Source: Rectinema subterraneum
GTDB taxonomy: Bacteria > Spirochaetota > Spirochaetia > Treponematales > Rectinemataceae
DNA length: 64,000 nt
Reading direction: 5' to 3'
Assembly: GCA_009768935.1 (NCBI GenBank)
Contig: WESA01000005.1
Span: 1-64,000 of the forward strand
Of this stretch, positions 17,126 to 26,379 are shown in pieces. The position numbers were made by a program, and so were the translations under genes. Numbering within the stretch: the stretch's first letter is position 1; the number at the start of each line of letters is the position of its first letter. The notes beneath the pieces are model-generated. The model was not told the DNA's origin. It ran no database searches and was given only the letters and a program-made list of their open reading frames with translations.

Positions 17126-18952
17126 TTACAGAAGCTTTTTCTTTTTCGCCTCATATATCGCTCTGAGGCTGAGGCTGCTCCATGCTTGTAAAGGGGACCC
17201 TCTGCCAAATGGTGGAGAAAAGTACTCGACTGGTTCTGGCCATCCTTGCTCGAGCCCATATTCCCACCAACGTGTCAAGGCATATTGATAATCTGGATCG
17301 TTCCGCTCCACAAGAATCCAGGCCAAAAGTCCGTCCCAATATGGCCAATCTGCACCGTTGTGATACCGATAAGGGAATAAGGATTTACCTCTTCTTTTTG
17401 TACGCGCCGAATATCCAGGAAAAACCGACATGACTCCCCAATCGCCGAATGGCTGTGCTTGATTATTCCTTGTAAAGAGGAGTTGTTTCACCGCCTTGAG
17501 GATTTTTCTTGATTGTTCTTCTGTGGCCAAGCCGAAATGAATTGCGGTAATGGTTTCTATTGCCAAATGTGTTTCTGCATAGCCATCTGACTGCACAAAT
17601 TCAGCAAAATAGCCTTTATCATCAAGCCAAAGGCGCTTGGCAGCGGCGCGGCGCAGTGCCTGCGCACGTGCAGCGAAAGCCCCATCGAGCCTTGAAGCTT
17701 TTGCGAGCGCCCCATAATAAAGTGCCACATCGTAGGTAACTGCCCCTTGTCTGAATACATTGTCTGCCCAATCCCGGTCGTGAAATGGTTTTACAGGAAC
17801 TCCATCTGCGTCTTCCAAAGCCTTGTATCCGGAAAAGATAGTGCGGATTTTTTCCAGAATGGTTTGGCCAGTACCTTCATCCAAAATAGACCAGTCAGCA
17901 GTGAAATCAATATAGTCGAAAACCAGATTGACAAAAAATAGCGGTGAATCAAAGTGATCCGACCACCAATCGAGCGGCCGTACATGATCGCGAGCCAAAG
18001 CTGGGTCAGCTTTCTTGCGCTCTTCCCAATACCGCATACCTGCATCGGTAGGGAAAATCAGGCCTGATGGCGCTTCACCATTCTCATACACGCCTTTCTC
18101 GAGAAAAAGGATCTGCTGCCTCACGATGTCGGGCGTAAATGGCAGAAGCGCCAGGCATGTCCAGTACGAATCCCTGAAATAGCTTCGAGCAGGAATGGAG
18201 TAGCCTATGCCGGCCGCAATTCCCGCAAAATTCCCGGAATCGTCGCTTTTTACGCAGGAGAATGCCGCATGAAAGCAGTGGATTGCCTGAGTGGTACAGG
18301 AATGTTCCGAAAGCTTATGGTGCGCCAATTTCGACATGTACTGCTCGGCGGGGATAGAGCGAGCCACAAACGCGTTTGCTTCGGAAGGATTGTGTATATG
18401 CGACTTGAGCTTTTCAAGCGCCCTTTTGGTTTCTTGGGCCGAACCAATCACAAAAAAGGAAACGCGTAGTTTTTTGCCTTGAGAATCATGCACGCTATTT
18501 TCATAATATATATAGAGCTCTTCATGTATCGCCGACAGCCTCGCGCTCTCTCCAAAAATGAATGATGTATGTATCTGTTTGCCGCTTTCTGTTTGCCATA
18601 GATAATTCTTTGCAGGTACGAATGTTATGTTCTGATCCAACGGATCGCCACGGCTCTCCTGATACACAACAATAACCGGCTCATCCACCATCGCAGACAA
18701 TCGCACGGTGCGTGTTTCGCTTTTCAGTTCCAGCACATTAGGAGAAACGCGATATTCAACAAAGCTCCTGCGCCCCACGGCGCGCTCTGCTGCTCTTACA
18801 TACAATGAGCCTATTTTGCCCGCACCCCACAGCGCAATTTCCAGAGCGCCCCGATGATTGAAAAACCCCTGCAAACGGCTCCCCGAAAACGGAAGAAGAA
18901 AAGGAGCATCGCCCGCGAGCCACCCATTGCCGATATCGTGTAATCGACTCAT
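17126..18952 (-). CDS. (alpha/alpha)6-barrel glycoside hydrolase (MGH1/GH63-like)
   Basis: 608 residues with no signal peptide, so cytosolic. An N-terminal beta-rich half (about 1-200) precedes a six-hairpin barrel with RSYFRDSYWTCLALLPF near 260 and PTDAGMRYWEE near 308. Further core segments are RPLDWWSDHFDSPLFFV near 330, HNGADWPYWDGLLAW near 545 and GSPLQAWSSLSLRAIY at the end. The pattern matches mannosylglycerate-hydrolase-like and amylo-glucosidase-type barrels (GH63/GH15 clan look-alikes). Acid residues in FRDSY and in the DWxxW segments are likely catalytic. It is the last gene of the minus-strand saccharide operon, and its ATG overlaps the deacetylase stop by 4 bases. It probably trims an imported glycoside. 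The exact substrate is unknown. Confidence 0.75.
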   Translation of the reverse strand: MSRLHDIGNGWLAGDAPFLLPFSGSRLQGFFNHRGALEIALWGAGKIGSLYVRAAERAVGRRSFVEYRVSPNVLELKSETRTVRLSAMVDEPVIVVYQESRGDPLDQNITFVPAKNYLWQTESGKQIHTSFIFGESARLSAIHEELYIYYENSVHDSQGKKLRVSFFVIGSAQETKRALEKLKSHIHNPSEANAFVARSIPAEQYMSKLAHHKLSEHSCTTQAIHCFHAAFSCVKSDDSGNFAGIAAGIGYSIPARSYFRDSYWTCLALLPFTPDIVRQQILFLEKGVYENGEAPSGLIFPTDAGMRYWEERKKADPALARDHVRPLDWWSDHFDSPLFFVNLVFDYIDFTADWSILDEGTGQTILEKIRTIFSGYKALEDADGVPVKPFHDRDWADNVFRQGAVTYDVALYYGALAKASRLDGAFAARAQALRRAAAKRLWLDDKGYFAEFVQSDGYAETHLAIETITAIHFGLATEEQSRKILKAVKQLLFTRNNQAQPFGDWGVMSVFPGYSARTKRRGKSLFPYRYHNGADWPYWDGLLAWILVERNDPDYQYALTRWWEYGLEQGWPEPVEYFSPPFGRGSPLQAWSSLSLRAIYEAKKKKLL

Positions 18953-19629
18953 AGCTTTTCAAGCAAACCCAGTGATGAGGTAAGCACGAGCGGTTCGGGG
19001 GTAAAAAAAGGCTCAGCATAGAGAGCGCCGATTGATGCGCCCCACAGTGCGTTGAAGGCCAATACATTTTTCACGATTTCGCTCTGTGAAGCGTGACACG
19101 AAAGCGCCTTCTGTTTTTCTTCCGCAAAAGCGCTGATATCGACAAGAAGTGCCGGCTTGTGCGCCCGCAATACATCTGTGGAAAATTGCAGCATTCGAGG
19201 CCTCTCGATGCGGTCTTCTCCATGGCGGCTTCTTCTGTTGGCAAGCGCCCAGGCTGCATCGACAATTTGCCAAACAAGCCGATGATCAGGGTGCCAATCG
19301 TCAGGCGAATGTGTCAAAATCAGACCGGGCCGCATTTCGACAAGGAGCTTTTCAATCAATTCTGCAGTTCTTTCGAATGGAATATGCAGATCCTCCATAC
19401 CTAGAAAATGCAGCGCATCTATTTTAAGAACGAAGGCGGCATTTTCAGCTTCCCTTTTCCTCTGGCTGACATCGCCAGAAGCCCCGGCAGATCCATCGGA
19501 TATGCAGACAATTCCCGTACGATAGCCTCTGTTCTTGGCTGCCAGAAGAAAGCCGCCTGCGCCGATTTCTGCATCATCGGGATGCGCGCCAATTACAAGG
19601 ACGTCAATTCTCTCGATTGATGACGGCAT
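18949..19629 (-). CDS. PIG-L family deacetylase
   Basis: 226 residues, typical for LmbE/PIG-L. The zinc motif AHPDDAEIG is at 15-23 (His16, Asp18, Asp19), and a second His motif DDWHPDHRLVW is near 109. These are the complete metal ligands. Related enzymes remove N-acetyl from GlcNAc conjugates (BshB, MshB) or chitobiose-type sugars. It lies 4 bases after a sugar permease and overlaps the next glycosidase by 4 bases, so it is part of saccharide breakdown rather than thiol synthesis. Inference: the imported sugar or glycoside carries an N-acetyl or similar acyl group that must be removed in the cytosol. Confidence 0.85.
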   Translation of the reverse strand: MPSSIERIDVLVIGAHPDDAEIGAGGFLLAAKNRGYRTGIVCISDGSAGASGDVSQRKREAENAAFVLKIDALHFLGMEDLHIPFERTAELIEKLLVEMRPGLILTHSPDDWHPDHRLVWQIVDAAWALANRRSRHGEDRIERPRMLQFSTDVLRAHKPALLVDISAFAEEKQKALSCHASQSEIVKNVLAFNALWGASIGALYAEPFFTPEPLVLTSSLGLLEKL

Positions 19630-19633
19630 CCAG

Positions 19634-20461
19634 CTACCCCTTCAGCCCTGTCATGCTTATTCCTTTTATGAAATATTTCTGAAAAATCAGAAAAATGATG
19701 AGCGTCGGGATAATCGAAAGTGTCGTCATTGCGAGAAGGTCTCCCCATCTAACTGCATATTGCCCGACAAAATTGGCAAGCGCGAGTGGGACCGTCCGTT
19801 TCTTGTCGTCATTGATCACGAGAAATGGCCAGAGGTAATCATTCCAGCGCCAGACAAAGCTGAATATTGTCAGTGTCGATATGGCTGGCACCGATAGCGG
19901 CACAATTAGCTTTGTAAAGATTTGATATTCATTTGCCCCATCGATCTTTGCCGCTTCTAAAAGCTCATCGGGGATACTGCGCATATGTTGCCGCAGAAGG
20001 AAAATACCTGTCGGCGTAGCCGCCGGCGGAATAATTATGCCGATAAATGTGTTGATAAGCCCATATCCCTTCAAGGTCAGAAACATCGGAATCATGATTA
20101 TTTCGAGCGAAAACATCAATGTCGCCATCACACCAATAAAAAGAACATCCCTCCCGGGAAACTTGAATTTCGCAAAACCATAGCCCGCCATAGTGCTGAT
20201 AATCACGGTTATAATTGTGCTCGTTATGGTCACGTAGGCGCTGTTGACGAAATACTGGGTAAAGTTGCCGAATTTCAAGCCACTTTTAAAATTGTCGAGC
20301 GTAAAATGTACAGGAAGTATCCTTGGAGGGTTGAGAAACAGCTCGCTCTCCCCCTTGAATGCGCTGATAACAACCCAGAGCATCGGGAAAAAGAAAATAA
20401 CAGCTACAACAATCACAATCACATATTTCAAAAATCCGATGAGAACCTTTCTGCTTTTCAT
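19634..20461 (-). CDS. Sugar ABC transporter permease (MalG/UgpE type)
   Basis: 275 residues with six predicted helices, the first near 12-33. The EAA loop (EAAKIDGANEYQIFTKLIVP) is near 184-203, the contact to a MsmX/UgpC-type ATPase. The C-terminal IFQKYFIKGISMTGLKG is the classic end of carbohydrate permeases of this family. Its ATG overlaps the stop of the partner permease by four bases. No ATPase gene is in the operon, so it must share a multitask ATPase encoded elsewhere, as is usual for these importers. Confidence 0.93.
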   Translation of the reverse strand: MKSRKVLIGFLKYVIVIVVAVIFFFPMLWVVISAFKGESELFLNPPRILPVHFTLDNFKSGLKFGNFTQYFVNSAYVTITSTIITVIISTMAGYGFAKFKFPGRDVLFIGVMATLMFSLEIIMIPMFLTLKGYGLINTFIGIIIPPAATPTGIFLLRQHMRSIPDELLEAAKIDGANEYQIFTKLIVPLSVPAISTLTIFSFVWRWNDYLWPFLVINDDKKRTVPLALANFVGQYAVRWGDLLAMTTLSIIPTLIIFLIFQKYFIKGISMTGLKG

Positions 20462-21348
20462 ACGGATTCTTCCTTGCTGAGTTTGAATTGGGCAATAGAC
20501 AATAGCAACATTACAAAGAAAAACACAACTGATTGCGCTGCGGCATAACCGACACTCAGTGGCTTTGAAAATGCTTCTTCATAGATATTCTGTACCAGGA
20601 ACGCAGTCGCGCGCCCGGGTCCGCCCGAGGTGAGCACGGTAACGAGCTGGTACACTTTGAATGCATTGATGGTAGACAGCACCAGCACGAGCAGTGTCGT
20701 GGGCCTGAGTAAAGGCAGAGTGATCCCCGAAAACTGCTGCCATTTGTTTGCACCATCTATCCTGGCGGCTTCGTAGTAAGAATCAGGTATGGTATTGAGG
20801 CCACCAATAAAAATGACCATAAAAAATCCAGTCTGTGCCCATATGGAGACAACAATCACTGAAATAAACGCCCGCGCGTTGTCAATGAGCCAGGGTTGTT
20901 TATCTATATGAAAAAGGGTCAGAAAATAATTCAAAATGCCAGTGTCATACCCCAGAATCCAGCGCCACGCGATACCGATGATTATGGGGCTTATCATCGA
21001 CGGCCAATACACCATTGCGCGTGCAATGCCGACCCCATGTATTTTCTCTTGCAAAAGCAAGGCCAGCGACAGTGATACAACCATAATGGACGGCACCGTG
21101 ATCAGCGTAAACAGAATTGTCTTTCCGAAGGCTGTCAGAAACCGCGGATCCGACACAAGCTTCTGGTAATTGAAGAGCCCTACAAATCTTGAACGGAGCG
21201 CAGGAATGTCCTGCCGCACTATAATGCCACGGGTAAAAAGAGATTGCAAAAACCCTTCCATTGCCGGCACAACAATAAAAAGCAAGAAAATAAGTATTGC
21301 CGGCGCAATGAAAATATAGGGTGCTATCGGTATTTTTCTTTTGCTCAT
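20458..21348 (-). CDS. Sugar ABC transporter permease (MalF/UgpA type)
   Basis: 296 residues from ATG 21348 (MSKRKIPI). The frame is open 51 bases further to a TTG, but a ribosome-site-like GGAGG lies inside that extension and a GAGAG lies just ahead of the chosen ATG. Helix 1 is at APAILIFLLFIVVPAMEGF. The EAA motif YEAARIDGANKWQQFSGITL lies in the C-terminal third. Pro and Leu residues of the loop are conserved as in UgpA/LacF. It forms the heterodimeric channel with the MalG-like subunit. The solute is likely the glycoside cut by the flanking GH31 enzyme. Confidence 0.92.
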   Translation of the reverse strand: MSKRKIPIAPYIFIAPAILIFLLFIVVPAMEGFLQSLFTRGIIVRQDIPALRSRFVGLFNYQKLVSDPRFLTAFGKTILFTLITVPSIMVVSLSLALLLQEKIHGVGIARAMVYWPSMISPIIIGIAWRWILGYDTGILNYFLTLFHIDKQPWLIDNARAFISVIVVSIWAQTGFFMVIFIGGLNTIPDSYYEAARIDGANKWQQFSGITLPLLRPTTLLVLVLSTINAFKVYQLVTVLTSGGPGRATAFLVQNIYEEAFSKPLSVGYAAAQSVVFFFVMLLLSIAQFKLSKEESV

Positions 21349-21425
21349 AGGCTCTCGCATGAAGCGAAGGAAGTAGCTTTGCGCCGCCTCCTTCGCCAAG
21401 CAATAAAATTATATTTTCTGAAAGG

Positions 21426-22673
21426 CTACTTTCCGTAGACTATGCGGAGAGAATCTTCGATCTGGGCATTGATGGCTGCAGCCGCCTGCTCAGCAGTCTT
21501 GGTTTTTGTCAGCACAGCGATGACATTCTCCTTTACCGTGTTCCAGACATAGCCCATAACCGGGTTCGCAATATCGGTGCTTGCGGGCAGCGGGCTGATA
21601 GCAAGCTCGTAGGCCAAATTGTTCAAAGCCGAAGAAGCCTGCGCATTGCCATAATTGATGGTGCCGGTATCGGTCCTCGACGCAATGGTCATAAGCGACT
21701 TGGCATAGTCACTGTTATTCTCTTTTGAAGTAAAGAACTTGATGAAGTCAGCTGCAATATCCGGATATTTGCTCGTGGAAAATGCTGAAACGAACTTGTA
21801 TCCGAGAACGCTCGATCGTGTGGTCACGTAAGGGTTTGGCCCTGCAGTCCACTCGAAATTCTTGATATTATCGAGCATTGCCTTGACTTGCCAGCTGCCG
21901 CTCATCCAAGCAACCGCCTGCCCGCTGAAGAACATATCCCGCGGATTTTCCGAGCCGATCCAGATACTCTTCGGAATGTACCCCTTATCGAACATGTCAG
22001 CAAATCCGCGGAGCGCTTGAATTGCTGCAGGAGAGTTGAAATTGCTCTTGCGGCCGGTCGAATCGTAAAAAGAACCGCCATTCTCGAAAAGATAGGTAGA
22101 CCAGCGATGCGGAGTGACATCCCATACCAGAGCATACAGCGCTCCAGTTTTCTTTTTCACATCAGAAATTGCCTGCAAGAACTCATTGTAGGTCCAGGCT
22201 TTTTCTTTGGATGGAATAGCGACACCAGCCTTGTCAAATAAGGTCTTGTTGAGAATAATGCCATTTGCGGTCACATCGAGAGGAGCTCCCAGAATTCTCC
22301 CCTCTCGATTGAGGGCAGCGGCGACGCCCGGGATAAATGGTTTCAAAAAGTCCTTGCCGTGATATTTCGAAAGGTCAAGGATAAAAGGCTCGATTTCCGG
22401 TCGAATATCTGTCAGCTTGACGATGTCCGGCGGATTATTGCCCGCGACGAGCTGAGTAAGCCGAGTGAACAAGTCATTGTAGGCAACAGTATTCACCTTG
22501 ATTGTCACGCCGGGATGGGAAGTGGAATATTCCGCTGCCTTTTTGTTCAAAAACTCCAGCTCTGATGGATCGTCATAGAACCATAGAGCTGTCAGCTCTT
22601 TTTGCGCCTGACCAAACGCAAAAATTCCAACTACAAGCAAAAAAATGCTTGCCAACAGAAACCGTCGTTTCAT
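21426..22673 (-). CDS. Extracellular solute-binding protein, sugar ABC importer (family 1)
   Basis: 415 residues from ATG 22673, which has GGGAGG six bases upstream. The upstream extension of the frame is not supported. Residues 1-22 form a signal peptide (MKRRFLLASIFLLVVGIFAF, cleavage near GQAQ) without a lipobox. The domain has LTQLVAGNNPPDIVKL near 72-87 and an aromatic-rich C-terminal lobe, as in UgpB/MalE-like proteins. It delivers sugar to the two permeases encoded 77 bases downstream. The GH31 gene ends 11 bases before this start, so the operon order is GH31, binding protein, permeases, deacetylase, glycosidase. Confidence 0.92.
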   Translation of the reverse strand: MKRRFLLASIFLLVVGIFAFGQAQKELTALWFYDDPSELEFLNKKAAEYSTSHPGVTIKVNTVAYNDLFTRLTQLVAGNNPPDIVKLTDIRPEIEPFILDLSKYHGKDFLKPFIPGVAAALNREGRILGAPLDVTANGIILNKTLFDKAGVAIPSKEKAWTYNEFLQAISDVKKKTGALYALVWDVTPHRWSTYLFENGGSFYDSTGRKSNFNSPAAIQALRGFADMFDKGYIPKSIWIGSENPRDMFFSGQAVAWMSGSWQVKAMLDNIKNFEWTAGPNPYVTTRSSVLGYKFVSAFSTSKYPDIAADFIKFFTSKENNSDYAKSLMTIASRTDTGTINYGNAQASSALNNLAYELAISPLPASTDIANPVMGYVWNTVKENVIAVLTKTKTAEQAAAAINAQIEDSLRIVYGK

Positions 22674-22684
22674 AGTATGCCTCC

Positions 22685-25114
22685 CTATAGTAATGCCGAA
22701 CTCCAAGAGTCCGGTAGTTTTACAATACGAACGCTCTCGGTTTGGCCCTTGCTGAATAACTTCATTGTGCATTCGCTGTTCGTGCTTGCGCCTGCCGGTG
22801 AATCATAAAATCCGTAGCCCGGCGGCAGGCTCAGCACCAATGTTCTTGGCTTTGGTGCATTGTGCGCCTGACTTTTCATGGTGATGGAAAGCTGCATGCT
22901 AGTGTCCCCAAGCTTGTGCTGGACAAATTCAAAGCAGTTATAGCTTCCATCCTGCATTTCGCTCAGACCATCGTCTTCGTACACATGGAAAACCTTTGAT
23001 TGGGTCAACTCCGCCGGAATGGGGATAATAAGCACATGCACGCTGTCGCTATAGCCTTCGAGCGGCCCCGATTGCCTGCTCTCAAACGGGATGGCCGAGC
23101 CTGCCCGGAAGAAAAACAGAGGCTCTTGTTCTGGGTATTGCATCTGGACTGTGCTCCCGCCCCAGTACCAAGTCGCAAGGTCTGAAGAAAGCCACATAGT
23201 GCCTTGGGGAAAACGGCAGTCAATGGTATGTTCCCCGACTGATTGGGGCGGTACAACAAGCAGCGCATCGCCAACCAGATGATTGGCTGAATCGACATCG
23301 AGAGAATCGTCACTGAAAAACTCGAGCCACAAGGGGATTTCAAGAGGCACTGATTCCAGGACTGAACGAATGGCAGAAGAATATATGTAAGGAAGAAACT
23401 TGTAGCGCAGCCTGATGAGCCCACGAATCGCATCGAGAATCTCGGGGTACAGCCACGGTTCGGTTGGAATGCCGTCCGGATTCCAGGAATGCATTATAAA
23501 GCGAGGCTGAAAAACTGCACTCTGACACCATCTGAGAAGAAGATCCTTCCCCGGCCGAGGGCCATAGAATCCTCCGATATCGTGACCATAGAAAAAAAGA
23601 CCGGAAAGCCCCAGATTGAAGCCCATTGGAATGTTCATAATCATGGACTTTTCGTCAGATACATTATCTCCTGTCCATGTTGAAGAAAATTTCTGTATCC
23701 CGGTAAAGCCAGACCGCGAAATAACCCATGGCCGCTTGCCTGAAAACACTTCCTGCGAGGCTTCGTAACTTGCTTTCGACATGAGAACAGGGAGGGTCTT
23801 CGTCATTTGGATTTCGTCATCTTCCAGCTCGAATTCATTGTTATCATTCCATATGCCTAGAATGCCCAATTCCAGAAATGCCTTTTTAATCTGTTCTTTC
23901 CACCAGTTGTAGGCTCTTTCATCGGAAAAATCGATGAGTGACGCATAGTTGCCCCAGTAGTATTCGACTGCTGCCTCTCCCAATGTATTTTTGATAAAAT
24001 ATCCTTTGGTCTTGAGCGCTTCATACCACGGATGGTCCAGCAAAAAACCTGGTTTGACATTACAGCAAAGTCGGTAACCCCGCTCTCTAATAGATTGAAT
24101 GAATTCTTTGGGATTTGGGAATTTTGCTGTATTCCACAAAAAGGTATAGCGACGGCCATTTTCTGCTTTGATATAACCGGAAGAAAGATACATGCCTTCA
24201 CAAGGAATTCCATATTCTTCAACTTTTTGGAAATATTCCAATATTTTTTGTTGTGCATCTTTTGGCTCGGCATATGACATCGATGAACCAAAAAAACCGA
24301 AGGCGAATTTTGGAGGCAGCGCCGGTGTGCCAACTAATGTCAGATAATGTGCGAGAATTTCTTTATAGGTATCACCGACAAACACAATATATGCGTAAGG
24401 GCCTTTTGCCATTGATACTGCAGTATAAAAATTGCTTTCAACAAGAAAATCGATTTCCTCGACCGCCTCAGACGGGAAATACACGCCGGCGATTGTCGAA
24501 TGGCGCCTGCTCTCCTGAAAATAAAACGGAATCGAAATATAGAGGGGGTCGGAATATTCTGGTTCGTATCCCAACGCATCGCGGTTGAATATTTTGAAGC
24601 GCCGGTAGGCTTTATTGAGTTTCCCTGTCTTTTCTCCCAGACCAAAAAAGATATCGTCCGGTTCGGATCGAAAATTGAACTGAGCTGGCCATTCCTCGCC
24701 AATTCCCTGATGTTCTGCCTTCTGCGACTCGTATCGTATTCTGAGAGGAAATTTCGGAAGCACGGTGTCACTATTCCCTATTGTGCCGCCAAAGGCCAAG
24801 TTATTTTTCCAATAGACACTGACCACAGCGGTTTCTTTCAATACTTCAAGCCTCGCATCGTTCTGCACAAAGACAAATCTATCTTCCAGCTCTTTGATCG
24901 ATTCGAAATTGCAGCAGTTTATCGTGGGGACATCAAATTCGCTTGCAAGATTTTGGTCAGCTTCAGAATTCAAATCTCGCGAAAACCCAATCTTGTATTC
25001 AATATGAAAAAAATTCAAAAACGGCGTAATGAAAAGCGCACCATTCTCGCCGTAGATTTCGGCCTTGCTGTTGCGAATAGAAAGCTTGGATAGATGCTTG
25101 ATCTCAAGTTTCAC
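22685..25114 (-). CDS. Glycoside hydrolase family 31 (alpha-glucosidase/alpha-xylosidase)
   Basis: 809 residues, no signal peptide. An N-terminal beta-sandwich precedes the barrel. The nucleophile motif GIWNDNNE places Asp at 424, and WTGDN places the acid/base Asp at 483. SRSGFTG near 470 and HDIGGF near 515 are the usual GH31 blocks. The C-terminal beta domains have VYEDDG near 725. The unusual Asn-rich nucleophile motif (WNDNNE rather than WxDMNE) is a small variation; these positions are otherwise intact. It cleaves alpha-linked glucosyl, xylosyl or related residues in the cytosol after import. It is the first gene of the operon, divergent from the LacI regulator. Confidence 0.92.
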   Translation of the reverse strand: MKLEIKHLSKLSIRNSKAEIYGENGALFITPFLNFFHIEYKIGFSRDLNSEADQNLASEFDVPTINCCNFESIKELEDRFVFVQNDARLEVLKETAVVSVYWKNNLAFGGTIGNSDTVLPKFPLRIRYESQKAEHQGIGEEWPAQFNFRSEPDDIFFGLGEKTGKLNKAYRRFKIFNRDALGYEPEYSDPLYISIPFYFQESRRHSTIAGVYFPSEAVEEIDFLVESNFYTAVSMAKGPYAYIVFVGDTYKEILAHYLTLVGTPALPPKFAFGFFGSSMSYAEPKDAQQKILEYFQKVEEYGIPCEGMYLSSGYIKAENGRRYTFLWNTAKFPNPKEFIQSIRERGYRLCCNVKPGFLLDHPWYEALKTKGYFIKNTLGEAAVEYYWGNYASLIDFSDERAYNWWKEQIKKAFLELGILGIWNDNNEFELEDDEIQMTKTLPVLMSKASYEASQEVFSGKRPWVISRSGFTGIQKFSSTWTGDNVSDEKSMIMNIPMGFNLGLSGLFFYGHDIGGFYGPRPGKDLLLRWCQSAVFQPRFIMHSWNPDGIPTEPWLYPEILDAIRGLIRLRYKFLPYIYSSAIRSVLESVPLEIPLWLEFFSDDSLDVDSANHLVGDALLVVPPQSVGEHTIDCRFPQGTMWLSSDLATWYWGGSTVQMQYPEQEPLFFFRAGSAIPFESRQSGPLEGYSDSVHVLIIPIPAELTQSKVFHVYEDDGLSEMQDGSYNCFEFVQHKLGDTSMQLSITMKSQAHNAPKPRTLVLSLPPGYGFYDSPAGASTNSECTMKLFSKGQTESVRIVKLPDSWSSALL

Positions 25115-25135
25115 ACACGCTCCTTGCTTGGGTAA

Positions 25136-25151
25136 TCAAAAGGTTTTGATG
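25136..25151. promoter_or_regulatory. Candidate LacI-type operator upstream of the GH31 operon
   Basis: ATCAAAA (25136-25142), GG, TTTTGAT (25145-25151): two 7-base arms in perfect dyad symmetry just ahead of the GH31 start and 165 bases from the LacI gene. The size fits a LacI-family half-site pair, but a central CG is more usual. A matching second copy was not found. Confidence 0.35.
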
Positions 25152-25315
25152 ATTGAATTGTAGGATCGTTTTTCCCGCCTGTCAAGGCTAAAAATAAAAT
25201 TCTTTCTGGAGCTTCAAAAAAGGAATTTCCGCCTGTAAATATGATATACATAGAACATCATTTTCATTTATTATTGGTATTCATCGTAAAGCGCCAGGAT
25301 TGAATACAGGCCAGT

Positions 25316-26305
25316 ATGGTAACGATAATCGATGTCGCAAAAGCTGCCGGCGTCTCACCCTCAACCGTAAGCCATGTGCTCAACGGCAAGCGTCCAATAA
25401 GCGATGCCACCAAGAAGCGGGTACACGATGCCATAGTAGCTCTTGGATACGAGCCAAATCCCAATGCCCAGGCATTGCGCTCGACATCGTCCGGCATTAT
25501 CGCCTTTTATGCATCCGACATAACAGAAGTGTTCTCAACCTTGATCATTCAAGGAGCCGAGCGCATTTGCAGGGAAAATAATTACTATATGATTTTTGCA
25601 AGCGGGGTTGAATTCAATAACGATATTGCCGAGGCAATGCATTTTCTTAAAAGAAGACGAATTGATGGCCTTATTGTATCGTTTGGCATACGAAAAAGAA
25701 TCGAAAACCGACTTCCCAAGGCGCTGGACTTCCCTGTGGTTTCCATTAATGCTCGAGTTTCGGACGATATTCCCTCAATTCAACCCGATGATTATTCCGG
25801 AGGAAGAGAGGCAGCACGCTATCTCCTGCAAAGAGGCGCAAAAAATCCAGCCATCATCGGCGGGCCAGAATCCCGACTGGCAAGTGAAGAACGCATACAA
25901 GGCTTTGTCGATGAAATGGCCGCACAATCAATTCCCTTTGATAGGGACAAAATGATTGTCTATGGCGACTTTTCCTTCGATTCCGGAAGAACATGCATGG
26001 CGACTCTTTTGCAGCGCGACCGCTCTATCGATGCGGTATTCTGTGCAAATGACTACATGGCTGCAGGCGCGATTACCGAAGCACAGAAACAGAATATAGC
26101 CATTCCTCAGCAACTGCGCATCGTCGGCTATGATAACCGCGAATTCGACTGGTTCTGGCCAATACCCATCACCACATTTTCTCTTCCTCTTGCAGAAATG
26201 GGAGAAAAAGGCGCTTCAACGTTGATACGCATGATCAAGGGTGAAAAACCGGAGCCTTTTCATGCGGTTATCCCGAGCAGTTTGGTAACAAGAGCATCGT
26301 CGTGA
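25316..26305 (+). CDS. LacI-family transcriptional regulator
   Basis: 329 residues. The helix-turn-helix TIIDVAKAAGVSPSTVSHVLNG at the N-terminus and the hinge RVHDAIVALGYEPNPNAQALRS near 37-58 are diagnostic. The ligand-binding domain (60-329) belongs to the periplasmic-binding-protein fold, with VFCANDYMAAGAI near 241. It is transcribed divergently from the GH31/importer operon and 74 bases upstream of the GH4 gene. It is therefore likely the local sugar-responsive repressor of both. A short AGG ribosome site lies 5 bases before the ATG. Confidence 0.93.
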   Translation: MVTIIDVAKAAGVSPSTVSHVLNGKRPISDATKKRVHDAIVALGYEPNPNAQALRSTSSGIIAFYASDITEVFSTLIIQGAERICRENNYYMIFASGVEFNNDIAEAMHFLKRRRIDGLIVSFGIRKRIENRLPKALDFPVVSINARVSDDIPSIQPDDYSGGREAARYLLQRGAKNPAIIGGPESRLASEERIQGFVDEMAAQSIPFDRDKMIVYGDFSFDSGRTCMATLLQRDRSIDAVFCANDYMAAGAITEAQKQNIAIPQQLRIVGYDNREFDWFWPIPITTFSLPLAEMGEKGASTLIRMIKGEKPEPFHAVIPSSLVTRASS

Positions 26306-26379
26306 GGAAAATTGCATGAAATAAATAGCCGAGCAGAAGTTAATTGCTTTTTGCAGCTCATTTTACAGGAGGAACCGCA

